Shown here: in pieces, positions 16,322 through 24,430 of the stretch
Layout of the letters: every line of letters starts with the position of its first letter
How positions within the stretch are numbered: position 1 is the stretch's first letter
Assembly (NCBI GenBank): GCA_029068395.1
Contig: JAIECQ010000045.1
Span: forward strand, 1 to 34,588
Source: Rikenellaceae bacterium
GTDB taxonomy: Bacteria; Bacteroidota; Bacteroidia; Bacteroidales; Rikenellaceae
Length of the DNA stretch: 34,588 nt
Direction of reading: 5' to 3'
Made by a program: the position numbers and the translations under genes
The notes under the pieces: generated by a model
Databases searched by the model: none
What the model was told of the DNA's origin: nothing
The model's input: only the letters and a program-made list of their open reading frames with translations

Positions 16322-16447
16322 AACTGTTGAACTTGAAATTTACTTTGTTTTTGCTGTGTTTTGTTGCTGTTTTGTGTCAATACGGTGTAAACGCATTATT
16401 CTTTACGCAGGTTGCGTCTGCAAGTTACTAAATTTTGGTACACAAAA

Positions 16448-16455
16448 CAAAATTA
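16448..16455 (-). promoter_or_regulatory. Candidate -7 element for the receptor operon
   Basis: On the minus strand TAATTTTG matches TAnnTTTG; no TTTG at the -33 position. The predicted leader of about 120 nt is long and includes a small GCAG/CTGC hairpin around 16408-16424. Confidence 0.35.
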
Positions 16456-16462
16456 GGGGACT

Positions 16463-16831
16463 TTAGTGCATTATGTGTTTCTTTTCAGGCTTTCTCCAGC
16501 CGGCTCTGTATTCCTTGTCGGTGAAGAATATTTTCAGGTCGGCTCTATATTCCTTGTCGGTGAAGAATATCTTTTTGTCGGCCTGGTGTTCGTAATTGCA
16601 CATATACCATATACCTTTGTTTTCAGTGGCCTTGGCTTTATATGAGTGGTTGGTTTTGTACACTGTCAGGTCGGCTCTGTATTCGGCATTTACCACAAAC
16701 ACTTTGACGTCTGCACGGTAATCGTGTCCGGTGACATATATTTTTTGGGCATAGGCCGACCAGGTGGCGGTCAAGGCAATCATGGTCAATATGGTTCTGG
16801 CAAGATGTTGTAATAGATGGTTCCGTTTCAT
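16463..16831 (-). CDS. Small secreted 13-residue-repeat protein (DUF6150-like)
   Basis: A 122-residue protein with a signal peptide ending near TWSAYAQ. The rest is built from about six repeats of 13 residues with pattern K-[IV]-[FY]-x-x-x-x-x-Y-[RK]-A-D-[LV]: for example KIYVTGHDYRADV, KVFVVNAEYRADL and KIFFTDKEYRADL. The last two repeats are nearly identical in DNA as well (39-bp units at 16501-16578). The pattern fits what I recall of the DUF6150 family, predicted to form a small beta solenoid; function unknown. No lipobox, so probably periplasmic or secreted. Separate from the receptor operon, with its own likely promoter. Confidence 0.75.
   Translation of the reverse strand: MKRNHLLQHLARTILTMIALTATWSAYAQKIYVTGHDYRADVKVFVVNAEYRADLTVYKTNHSYKAKATENKGIWYMCNYEHQADKKIFFTDKEYRADLKIFFTDKEYRAGWRKPEKKHIMH
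16501..16578 (-). repeat. Two tandem 39-bp repeats inside the repeat-protein gene
   Basis: CGGCTCTGTATTCCTTGTCG begins one unit at 16501 and a near copy begins at 16540. The units differ at only a few bases, mostly at the end of the unit. A multiple of three, so copy-number change would keep the frame. Confidence 0.85.
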
Positions 16832-16878
16832 GATGGATATGAGCGTTTAATCGTTTTATGCTTTTTATACGTTTGTAT

Positions 16879-16886
16879 GCAAGATA
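16879..16886 (-). promoter_or_regulatory. Candidate promoter for the 13-residue-repeat gene
   Basis: On the minus strand TATCTTGC is one base from TAnnTTTG and has a TTG 20 bases upstream, fitting the -33 position. About 40 nt of leader to ATG 16831. Confidence 0.4.
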
Positions 16887-16986
16887 GGGCTTTTGCGCTA
16901 AAAAAGCAAGTTAATGATGCTTTTTCATGTGGTTGTGCGGGGCAGTGGAAAGGTGGATATTCGATGTGCATGTGCGGTGCCGGACA

Positions 16987-17017
16987 TAAAAAAGCCGTCC
17001 GCAAACACGGACGGCCA
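16987..17017 (-). terminator. Rho-independent terminator after ugd
   Basis: On the minus strand GGCCGTCCG pairs with CGGACGGC around a short TGTTTG loop and is followed by six T. It lies 26 bp past the stop of the last gene of the polysaccharide cluster. Confidence 0.9.
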
Positions 17018-17042
17018 AGGTATCGGTCAAGGAAACGAGAGG

Positions 17043-18362
17043 CTAATTTTTGCCTATGCAGGTGTAAGAGAAGCCGTTTTCTTCGAGATAGTCGCGGTCG
17101 TAAATGTTGCGTCCGTCTATGATGACAGGCTGGGCCATCGTCTTTTTCAAAACGGGTAACGAGGGCATGCGGAACTGGTTCCACTCGGTCACCAGCATCA
17201 GGGCGTCGGCGTCTATGGCGGCCTCGTACATGTCGTTGCAATAGGTCACGGCGTCGTTGCCCAGGCGGCGTCGGCATTCGTCCATGGCCACGGGGTCGTA
17301 CACCTTGACGGTGGCGCCGGCATCTTTGAGCTTTTCTATCAGCACAAGAGAGGGGGCCTCGCGCATGTCGTCGGTTTCGGGCTTGAAGGCCAGACCCCAC
17401 ATGGCGACGGTCTTGCCTTTGATATCGCCACCGAAGCGGGCCGACAGCTTGTCGAACAATATCTCTTTCTGTTTTTGGTTGACCTCTTCGACAGCTTTAA
17501 GCACCCGCATGGGGTAACCGTTCTTTTCGGCAGTCTTGATGAGGGCTTTGACATCTTTGGGAAAGCAGGAGCCGCCGTAACCGCACCCCGGATAGAGGAA
17601 CTTCTTGCCTATGCGGCTGTCGGCACCTATGCCCTTGCGTACCATGTTGACGTCGGCACCCACCAGTTCGCACAGGTTGGCAATGTCGTTCATGAACGAT
17701 ATGCGTGTTGCGAGCATCGAGTTGGCAGCATATTTTATCATCTCGGCCGACGGTATGTCGGTGAATATCATCCTCTCGCCCGAGAGCATGAAGGGCTTGT
17801 AAAGGCGTGACATCACCTTGCGGGCCTGTTCGCTTTCGGTGCCCACCACCACACGGTCGGGATACATGAAGTCTTTGATGGCGGCACCCTCTTTCAGGAA
17901 CTCGGGGTTGGAGGCCACGTCGAAAGGCACATCCTTGCCGCGCTTCTCAAGCTCGGCCTTGACAGCCGTCTTGACCTTTTGGGCCGTACCCACCGGCACC
18001 GTCGACTTGGTGACCAAAATGGTGTATTTGTCGATGTTCTGGCCGAAGGTCTTGGCCACGGCAAGCACATATTTGAGGTCGGCCGAGCCGTCTTCGTCGG
18101 GTGGTGTGCCCACAGCCGAGAAGACCACCTCAACATCAGAGAGCACCTCTGTAAGGTCGGTGGTGAAATGCAGGCGACCGGCCTCTATGTTGCGCTTTAC
18201 CATATCGTCCAAGCCAGGCTCATATATGGGTATCTCGCCGTTTAAAAGCTTGTCTATCTTTGCCTTGTCTATGTCTACACAGGTGACATTTATGCCCATC
18301 TCGGCAAAACAGGTGCCCGAGACGAGGCCCACATAACCGGTTCCGACTATTGCGATATTCAT
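17043..18362 (-). CDS. ugd: UDP-glucose 6-dehydrogenase
   Basis: A 439-residue enzyme that oxidises UDP-glucose to UDP-glucuronate with two NAD+. The N-terminal Rossmann motif is GTGYVGLVSG (7-16). The central domain includes NPEFLKEGAAIKDFMYPDRV. The catalytic cysteine lies in GYGGSCFPKD (about residue 260), and the C-terminal UDP-binding domain includes AFKPETDDMREAPS. Length is normal for the family. It is the last gene of the polysaccharide cluster, 2 bp after the acyltransferase gene, with a strong terminator downstream. Its product is the substrate of the epimerase encoded at 18977-20032, so the pair supplies UDP-glucuronate and probably UDP-galacturonate. Confidence 0.97.
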   Translation of the reverse strand: MNIAIVGTGYVGLVSGTCFAEMGINVTCVDIDKAKIDKLLNGEIPIYEPGLDDMVKRNIEAGRLHFTTDLTEVLSDVEVVFSAVGTPPDEDGSADLKYVLAVAKTFGQNIDKYTILVTKSTVPVGTAQKVKTAVKAELEKRGKDVPFDVASNPEFLKEGAAIKDFMYPDRVVVGTESEQARKVMSRLYKPFMLSGERMIFTDIPSAEMIKYAANSMLATRISFMNDIANLCELVGADVNMVRKGIGADSRIGKKFLYPGCGYGGSCFPKDVKALIKTAEKNGYPMRVLKAVEEVNQKQKEILFDKLSARFGGDIKGKTVAMWGLAFKPETDDMREAPSLVLIEKLKDAGATVKVYDPVAMDECRRRLGNDAVTYCNDMYEAAIDADALMLVTEWNQFRMPSLPVLKKTMAQPVIIDGRNIYDRDYLEENGFSYTCIGKN

Positions 18363-18364
18363 AG

Positions 18365-18880
18365 TTACTTCTTTATGAATTTGTCATCATGAGTTGACAG
18401 CAACACCGCCTTCTTTTTTCGGGGCGAGAGTCCGCTCGTGTTGAGGTTGTATTTTTGGTTTTTATCGATATATTCCTTTACAGTGCAGACAAATCTACCT
18501 CCGGCCCATACCTGACCGGGAGGTATCGATTTAGTCACGATAGACCCGGCTGCAATTAACGCCCCTTCGCCTATTGTGACCCCTGGCAATATATGCGAAC
18601 CCGCACCGATATATGCGTTGTCTTCTATCTTTATCTTTCCGAAAACATCGAACCCGGGCTCGATGAGTCGGGCGGCATGAGCTCCGCCGTGGGTGTGAAA
18701 GTACACGTCATGCGTCACCTGCACATTGTTTCCTATCTCTATCAGATAAGGCTCTGACGGCCAGTTTCTGGTTGCGATAAAACAGTTCTTGCCTATTTTT
18801 ACACCCAATTTTCTGGCATATTGTTCCGGAGACAATAACCTGTCTCTGATTTTGCCTATTAGACGTATCAGTCTTTTCAT
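18365..18880 (-). CDS. Hexapeptide-repeat acyltransferase (LbH/CatB type)
   Basis: A 171-residue left-handed beta-helix protein. Hexapeptide repeats run through LIEIGNNVQVTHDVYFHTHG, then KIKIEDNAYIGAGSHILPG, VTIGEGALIAAGSIVTKSIP and PPGQVWAGGRFVC. The His in HTHGG matches the catalytic position of xenobiotic/sugar acyltransferases, which act as trimers on acetyl-CoA or similar donors. It probably adds an acyl group to a sugar of the locus' glycan. The C-terminus (SPRKKKAVLLSTHDDK) is charged and unlike the fold. A promoter-like element lies 55 bp upstream, so this gene and ugd may be transcribed separately from the rest. Confidence 0.88.
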   Translation of the reverse strand: MKRLIRLIGKIRDRLLSPEQYARKLGVKIGKNCFIATRNWPSEPYLIEIGNNVQVTHDVYFHTHGGAHAARLIEPGFDVFGKIKIEDNAYIGAGSHILPGVTIGEGALIAAGSIVTKSIPPGQVWAGGRFVCTVKEYIDKNQKYNLNTSGLSPRKKKAVLLSTHDDKFIKK

Positions 18881-18934
18881 AACAAAACGATTCGTTGCCG
18901 ATGTTTTTATATGCCACTCTGTTTCTTAACCCTT

Positions 18935-18942
18935 CAAAGGTA
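18935..18942 (-). promoter_or_regulatory. Candidate internal promoter (acyltransferase-ugd)
   Basis: On the minus strand TACCTTTG matches TAnnTTTG exactly, with ATTG 19 bases upstream at the -33 position (three of four bases). Located in the 96-bp gap before the acyltransferase. Confidence 0.55.
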
Positions 18943-18976
18943 CGATAAATATTCCAATAAGCAATATCATTGCGGG

Positions 18977-20032
18977 TCAGCCAAGGTTGTAATAGCTCTT
19001 GAACCACTCCACGGTGCGCTTTATGCCATCTTCAAGAGGGGTGCAGGGGGTGAATCCTGTGGCCTCGGCAAGGGCTGACGAGTCGGCGTATGTCTGGTAC
19101 ACATCGCCCGGCTGCATGGGCAGGAACTCTTTTTGGGCCGGGCGTCCTATGGCCTTCTCTATGCAGGCTATGTAATCCATGAGCCGCGTGGGACGCTGGT
19201 TGCCTATGTTATATACCCTGTAAGGGGCGGGTGAGGTGGCGGGGTCGGGTGCCGTCTCGTCCCAGTGGGCGTTGCCGCAGGGTGTGACGTCGGTTATGCG
19301 CACCACGCCCTCTACTATGTCGTCGATGAAGGTGAAGTCGCGCAACATGTCGCCGTTGTTGAACACCTTGATGGGACGGTCGTGGAGTATGGCGTCCATG
19401 AATAGGAATGGCGACATGTCGGGGCGTCCCCAAGGTCCGTAGACGGTGAAGAACCTGAGTCCGGTGGAGGGTATGCCGTAAAGTTTGGAGTATGCGTGGG
19501 CCATAAGCTCGTTGCTCTTCTTGGTGGCGGCATAGAGGCTCACGGGGTGGGCTATGCCGTCGTGCTCTGAGAACGGCACCTTGCCGTTGAGACCGTAAAC
19601 GCTTGACGACGAGGCGTAGACCAGATGACCCACCTTGTTGTGGCGACAGCCCTCAAGCACGTTGATGAAGCCGTCGATGTTGCTTTCTATGTATGCCTGC
19701 GGGTTCTCTATCGAGTATCTCACCCCCGCCTGCGCCGCAAGGTTGATGACCGCGTCGAATGCGCCGTTGGCAAACAACATCTGCATGGCCTGTCTATCTT
19801 CCAAGGCCATGCGCACAAAGGTGAAGCCATCGTGCACCGACGATTTGATGAACTTATACCACGGCAGTTCGTCGCCCTCGATGCCCAAAAGGGCCAGGCG
19901 GCCATATTTAAGCCTTGGGTCGTAATAGTCGTTTATGTTGTCAAGGCCCACGACCTTATCGCCGCGGTCGAGCAGTTTTTGGCAGACGGCCGAGCCTATG
20001 AATCCGGCCGCCCCGGTGACAAGTATGTTCAT
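18977..20032 (-). CDS. NAD-dependent epimerase, likely UDP-glucuronate 4-epimerase
   Basis: A 351-residue short-chain dehydrogenase/reductase-type sugar epimerase. NAD-binding motif is VTGAAGFIGSAV (5-16). The catalytic Ser region is ASSSSVYGLNGKVPFSE, and the Y-x-x-x-K pair is in LYAATKKSNE. The segment GLRFFTVYGPWGRPDMSPF is characteristic of the UDP-glucuronate 4-epimerase (LspL/GAE) group. That assignment fits the UDP-glucose dehydrogenase two genes downstream: together they would yield UDP-galacturonate. An alternative is another UDP-uronate or dTDP-sugar epimerase. The gene lies 80 bp after the GT4 gene and 96 bp before the acyltransferase. Confidence 0.9.
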   Translation of the reverse strand: MNILVTGAAGFIGSAVCQKLLDRGDKVVGLDNINDYYDPRLKYGRLALLGIEGDELPWYKFIKSSVHDGFTFVRMALEDRQAMQMLFANGAFDAVINLAAQAGVRYSIENPQAYIESNIDGFINVLEGCRHNKVGHLVYASSSSVYGLNGKVPFSEHDGIAHPVSLYAATKKSNELMAHAYSKLYGIPSTGLRFFTVYGPWGRPDMSPFLFMDAILHDRPIKVFNNGDMLRDFTFIDDIVEGVVRITDVTPCGNAHWDETAPDPATSPAPYRVYNIGNQRPTRLMDYIACIEKAIGRPAQKEFLPMQPGDVYQTYADSSALAEATGFTPCTPLEDGIKRTVEWFKSYYNLG

Positions 20033-20112
20033 TTTTCACTCACTATTTTTTAATGCTAAAATTGTGTCGCATCTCTTTGCGTTTATAGTTTGCACACATC
20101 GTACGCAATGGC

Positions 20113-21189
20113 TCAGAACAGCGCCTCGTATTTGCGTACGAATGTCTCGGCCGAGCATATCTCTGTGACTCTCTCTCTGTTGCGGACGCCTATCTTGTGG
20201 CGCTCTTCGGCCGGTAGCGATATCATCTTTTGCAGCACGTCGGCCATGTCATTGACAGACCGCGGGTTGAATGTCCATTCCTGCCGGCCTATTATGTGCG
20301 GATTGTCGCACACATCAGAGCACACGCAGGGCAATGCGCAAGCCATGGCCTCGCAGAGCACGTTGGGGAAACCCTCGTATATGGAGGGCAGGCAGAAGAT
20401 GTCGGCCTTGCGATATTCCGTCACAACATCGGTGGTGGCAGGGTGGAAAGTTATCATGTCGCCGATGGACAACTGCTCAACCGACTCCTTTACAAGGGGT
20501 ATGAACTCCTCTTCCATCCATCCATACCATACGAACTTGCATTGCACACCTCTGTCTTTCAGCTCTCTTATGGCTTTCAGGTAGTTAAGTGTGTTTTTTT
20601 GTCTGCCGACCCGTCCTACGGCCATTACGGCAGGTGTTTGCGACGGCGTCGGGCTATTATCGTTTAAGGGGCTGAACAGCTCGGTGTCGACCATGTTGGT
20701 TATGGCGGTTGTCTTTGTCGCCAGGTGTGGCAGATGGCTTTTTATATACTCCTGCTGCGTGTATGAGTTGGGCACGACATAGTCGGCCAGGCGGAAGAGC
20801 TGAAACTTTATCTTCTCGTAAAGAGGCATCTCTTTTTGCGTCAGGTTACGTTCCGACACTATCAGCCTGAACCTGCGTCCCGGTATCAGTCTGGCCAGGC
20901 AGGCGGCCATTGACGGCCCGTCCTTATAGGCTATGACCGCCTCTGCCTTGTGTTCCCTTATAAGCCTTCTTATCACCCACGGACGGGTAAGCCTGGAGCG
21001 ACCCTCGGTGTGTGTTTCAAGCTCTATGTCGTTGGCGGCAAGGCTTTCGGCATAGTGGTTTTCTTTGCCGTGAAATCCGACCAGCCTTATGCGGTGCCCC
21101 GCCTTTTTAAGCTCTATGGCAAGGAAAGCCAATTGTCTCTCGGCGCCGCCCGGGCCCATGTCGTCGGTGAGCAATAGTATGCGTGACAT
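20113..21189 (-). CDS. Glycosyltransferase family 4
   Basis: A 358-residue GT-B retaining glycosyltransferase. It starts MSRILLLTDDMGPGGAERQL with the donor-side glycine loop GPGGAE. The C-terminal domain has VGRVGRQKNTLNYLKAI and the nucleotide-sugar motif PSIYEGFPNVLCEAMACALP, containing the E-x7-E pair. Start at ATG 21189 rather than the upstream in-frame codon at 21234: this ATG overlaps the GT8 stop by one base (TGATG), the usual coupling in this cluster, and it begins right at the domain. It transfers one sugar of the repeat unit in the cytoplasm; sugar identity is not predictable. Confidence 0.93.
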   Translation of the reverse strand: MSRILLLTDDMGPGGAERQLAFLAIELKKAGHRIRLVGFHGKENHYAESLAANDIELETHTEGRSRLTRPWVIRRLIREHKAEAVIAYKDGPSMAACLARLIPGRRFRLIVSERNLTQKEMPLYEKIKFQLFRLADYVVPNSYTQQEYIKSHLPHLATKTTAITNMVDTELFSPLNDNSPTPSQTPAVMAVGRVGRQKNTLNYLKAIRELKDRGVQCKFVWYGWMEEEFIPLVKESVEQLSIGDMITFHPATTDVVTEYRKADIFCLPSIYEGFPNVLCEAMACALPCVCSDVCDNPHIIGRQEWTFNPRSVNDMADVLQKMISLPAEERHKIGVRNRERVTEICSAETFVRKYEALF

Positions 21190-22109
21190 CAGTGCAACAG
21201 TTTGTTTTTTATGATTCGTAATATGTCGCGCCACTTATATTTGGGGTTGCGCACCCGGTTTAAGAACGCAAGCTCATAGTCGGGATTGTAGAAAACAGAG
21301 CGGTGATAGGTATCCCACCAGTCCAACCATGCAAAAGAGACAATTTCCCACGGTTTGGGTCCGGCATAGTGTATTATGCAGTTACGGCTGTGCAGATAGT
21401 CGTCGATGGCCGACTGGCAACCGTAAAATTCATGCATAAAGGGCGCGTTGTTAAGATAGCTTTGCTGAAACGTTTGTGTTATGCAATATTTGGGCGATAT
21501 GTGCATTATGCGGCCTTTGCACACTATGTTTATGACATCCTGATCTTGGAACTGATGTTTTTTGCCTGCCTCGCTGATGAAGGCCTCTTTCAGGTTGTCT
21601 TTTCTAAGAAGTGCAGAGTTGACAATCAAAAAGCCAGAGTTGACATATTCCAAGTTGCTGACAGATATCTTTTTCAGATGCTTCTTAACGTGCTCGGAAG
21701 GATATCTGTAACTAACGCCAGGAACGGCTCCGAAATAATTGTCAGCCAAGTCTGTTGTGAACACCTCTTGCAGCGATGTTCTGAAAATAACATCGATATC
21801 GCTGTATATTACCTTGTCAAAATCTGCTAACAGCCATGGTATCAACAGCCTGTAATAGGCGGCCGTCGATATGCCCCTTATCTCAAATGCAGAGTCGAAA
21901 TCGGTGGGGGCGGGAATGAACGATATTTTATGTCCGTTTATTTTGGCCACTTGCGATTGGAGCAACATCTTGTCGTCGTCGGTGACATCCCGACTTATGA
22001 TGACATATATGTCATATAGAGTCTCTTGTGCGCTCTCTAAAAGCGAGAGTATGCACACCCCGGTCTGCATCACATAGTTATGGTCGGTTGAGAAGACTAT
22101 GGGTATCAT
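21189..22109 (-). CDS. Glycosyltransferase family 8
   Basis: A 306-residue GT-A retaining glycosyltransferase of the LPS galactosyl/glucosyltransferase type. It begins MIPIVFSTDHNYVMQTGVCI; the D-x-D metal site is VIYSDIDVIF (about residue 97), and the late HYAGPKPWE motif is the family's C-terminal signature. The open frame reaches 22220, but the first 37 residues overlap the LicD gene, so ATG 22109 is chosen; it follows the LicD stop by 2 bp. Probable role: adding galactose or glucose to the lipid-linked unit. Confidence 0.93.
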   Translation of the reverse strand: MIPIVFSTDHNYVMQTGVCILSLLESAQETLYDIYVIISRDVTDDDKMLLQSQVAKINGHKISFIPAPTDFDSAFEIRGISTAAYYRLLIPWLLADFDKVIYSDIDVIFRTSLQEVFTTDLADNYFGAVPGVSYRYPSEHVKKHLKKISVSNLEYVNSGFLIVNSALLRKDNLKEAFISEAGKKHQFQDQDVINIVCKGRIMHISPKYCITQTFQQSYLNNAPFMHEFYGCQSAIDDYLHSRNCIIHYAGPKPWEIVSFAWLDWWDTYHRSVFYNPDYELAFLNRVRNPKYKWRDILRIIKNKLLH

Positions 22110-22111
22110 GG

Positions 22112-22933
22112 TTAATATAGTTTTATTTTGGACGGATCGAAGTGCAAGTGTATGTTGTTGGGGTCGGGAACTGTTTGCCAGTCGCCATATAATGCCGTCA
22201 GAATCTCTTCCATGTGGCAAGGGGCGTTGGTCTCGACGCCTTCAAAGACGATGCGCTGAAGCGGGAATATGAGGTTGCGGTCTCGTGCGGTGAAGTCGCG
22301 GGCTACCGAGCTGGGCGTCTGGTAAAGTTTGTCGGCATTGGCAAACGGACGGCAAAAGAGGTTGCCCAGCGGGAAGAGGCATCGTTGCAACCATATTCTA
22401 AGCAGGTTGAGAGAGAGACGCCGCAGTGACTTGGGATAGAGACGGTGCCATATAAGCCGCTCGTGCAAGGCTCTTAGTTTTGTTGTGAACCTGATGAATC
22501 GGGGCGATGTTTTGCCCATAGGGAAAATATCTATGAAAGCGCCTTTATATTTGTAATAGTCGGTCCAGCCCTCTTCAACCTGAGAGTGCAGGTCGCGAAG
22601 TTTGGCGAAGTGCATTATATAGGTGCCCTCGGTGGTGTGGTCCTGCCACTGATACGGTGAGTCGGGGTCGTTCAATATGGCTTTGCGGAGTCTTTTATAA
22701 TCGTGCTCTTCTATCTCTATGTCTATGTCGTCGTCCCACGGAATAAAGCCGCCGTGCCTTACGTGGCCGAGCACGTTGCCGCCCGTGAGCCAGTACGGTA
22801 TGTTTTCGCGTTGGCACACCGTGTCGATATATTTTAAAATATCGAGCAGTCTGAGCTGAAACTCTCTCAGCGTGGAGCCGTCGGGGTTGTATCGCTCTCG
22901 CAGCTCTGCTTGTTTTTCGGGGGAGATGAGCAT
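22112..22933 (-). CDS. LicD family phosphotransferase
   Basis: A 273-residue protein of the LicD/fukutin nucleotidyltransferase fold. Visible signatures are LLDILKYIDTVCQRENIPYW, TGGNVLGHVRHGGFIPWDDD and the metal-binding DDDIDIEI. LicD members move phosphocholine or other phospho-substituents from CDP-linked donors to surface glycans. No choline kinase, CTP transferase or choline uptake gene is in the window, so the substituent may be another polyol or amine phosphate. It sits between the flippase and GT8 in the same operon (1 and 2 bp gaps). Confidence 0.92.
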   Translation of the reverse strand: MLISPEKQAELRERYNPDGSTLREFQLRLLDILKYIDTVCQRENIPYWLTGGNVLGHVRHGGFIPWDDDIDIEIEEHDYKRLRKAILNDPDSPYQWQDHTTEGTYIMHFAKLRDLHSQVEEGWTDYYKYKGAFIDIFPMGKTSPRFIRFTTKLRALHERLIWHRLYPKSLRRLSLNLLRIWLQRCLFPLGNLFCRPFANADKLYQTPSSVARDFTARDRNLIFPLQRIVFEGVETNAPCHMEEILTALYGDWQTVPDPNNIHLHFDPSKIKLY

Positions 22934-22934
22934 G

Positions 22935-24368
22935 TTATCGTCTTTTTATTAGTGATATGAATTCTTTGAAAAAGGCGGGTCTGAACAGATAGAGCAGCAT
23001 GACGTAACATGTCACGCCGAAAGGCAGACCCACTGCCAGTTTGAGCACATCGCTCTCGATGGCCAGTTGTACAAGATGAATGCACCCACCCATGGCTACA
23101 GCCAAAAGCAGATATGGCATAAAGTCTTTGAACTGCTCTTTACGGCTTATGCCAATTAAGCGTCGGGTATAATGGGTGTTGAGGCTTACGGCTATGATGC
23201 TGTAGACAACACGGCTCCAGCATATTGCATATATGCCGAAAAACATTGAGCCTATGAGCAAGGCCGTGGCAATGCTCTTTTTGATTATCTCAAGGCGCAG
23301 GGCAAGGTCTGAGCGTCCCTTGACATAGAGCACGTTGAGGTTTATTTGCGACAGGTGGTCGAGCATCCAGGCCAGAGCCAATATCTGTAACAGGGGCACT
23401 GACGGAAGCCATTTGTCGGTAAGCAGCACAACCACGCCGGGACGGGCCAAGACAATCAACCCTATCATTACGGGAAACACTATGGCCGAAGCGAATTGTA
23501 TGTATTTTGAATAAGCGCGGTTCAGTCGTTCGGTTTCGTTTTGTATGGAGCTGAATATGGGGAAAGCCACACGAGATATGACGTTGCCGATGGTTTGTGC
23601 CGGTATGGCGGCAAAGAAGTCTCCACGGTTGTAAAAGCCCAACTCTATGGCCGAGAACCGACGCCCTATTATCATGGGATAGAGCATGCTGTATGCCTGG
23701 TTGAGCAGAGATGAGCCGAGACATTTTGAACTGTAAGAAAACAGGTTTCTGAACGAACGCCACGAGAATGTCAATGCAGGCATCCAGCGCGTGATATAGG
23801 TTGTCAAGATGGCCTGCACTATAAAGCTGCTGAGCGACTGGCCCACCAGTGCCCACACGCCGAAGCCGTTGAAGGCCATGAGCAGGGCACATGCGCACGA
23901 CACCATGGCCGCAGCCACAGATATGAGCGACTGTTCCTTGAACCGTATCTCTATAGTCAGTTTGGTCTTGTGAACGGAAAACAGTGCGGCGATGACGAAG
24001 TTGAGCGATACCACCCGTGTTATGTCGACAAGTTGAGGCGAGTTGTAAAAATCGGCTATCAGCGGAGCACAGAAAAACAGTACCGCATATAGCAAGAGCG
24101 ATATGGTTAGGTTGAAGTAAAAGACAGTGCAGAAATCGGTGTCGGTTCTGTCTATGCGTTGTATCAGAGCCGTGGAGAAACCGCTGTCAATGAGTATCTG
24201 CGATATCTGTATGAAGATCATGATCTCGGCTATAAGGCCGAAATCTTCAGGCACCAATATTCTGGCCAACAACACATTGACAACAAGCTGTATCACCTGA
24301 GAGGCCAATCTTTCTATGCCGCTCCAGGCAACACCCCTGACTGTCTTTTTGCTCAACGATTCTTCCAT
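22935..24368 (-). CDS. Wzx-type oligosaccharide flippase (MOP superfamily)
   Basis: A 477-residue polytopic membrane protein of the polysaccharide transport family. It opens with SLSKKTVRGVAWSGIERLAS, the typical start of Bacteroidetes flippases, and has about 12-14 hydrophobic helices. The usual segments ARILVPEDFGLIAEIMIF and FYNRGDFFAAIPAQTIGNV are present. It would move undecaprenyl-linked repeat units to the periplasm. It overlaps nothing and lies 1 bp from the licD start; 62 bp separate it from the deacetylase gene. No Wzy polymerase is seen in the window. Confidence 0.93.
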   Translation of the reverse strand: MEESLSKKTVRGVAWSGIERLASQVIQLVVNVLLARILVPEDFGLIAEIMIFIQISQILIDSGFSTALIQRIDRTDTDFCTVFYFNLTISLLLYAVLFFCAPLIADFYNSPQLVDITRVVSLNFVIAALFSVHKTKLTIEIRFKEQSLISVAAAMVSCACALLMAFNGFGVWALVGQSLSSFIVQAILTTYITRWMPALTFSWRSFRNLFSYSSKCLGSSLLNQAYSMLYPMIIGRRFSAIELGFYNRGDFFAAIPAQTIGNVISRVAFPIFSSIQNETERLNRAYSKYIQFASAIVFPVMIGLIVLARPGVVVLLTDKWLPSVPLLQILALAWMLDHLSQINLNVLYVKGRSDLALRLEIIKKSIATALLIGSMFFGIYAICWSRVVYSIIAVSLNTHYTRRLIGISRKEQFKDFMPYLLLAVAMGGCIHLVQLAIESDVLKLAVGLPFGVTCYVMLLYLFRPAFFKEFISLIKRR

Positions 24369-24430
24369 GAACCTGCGTTATATCTGTTTTAGTTTCATCT
24401 GCGGATGCCGTTTTACGTCTTGGCAATGCC

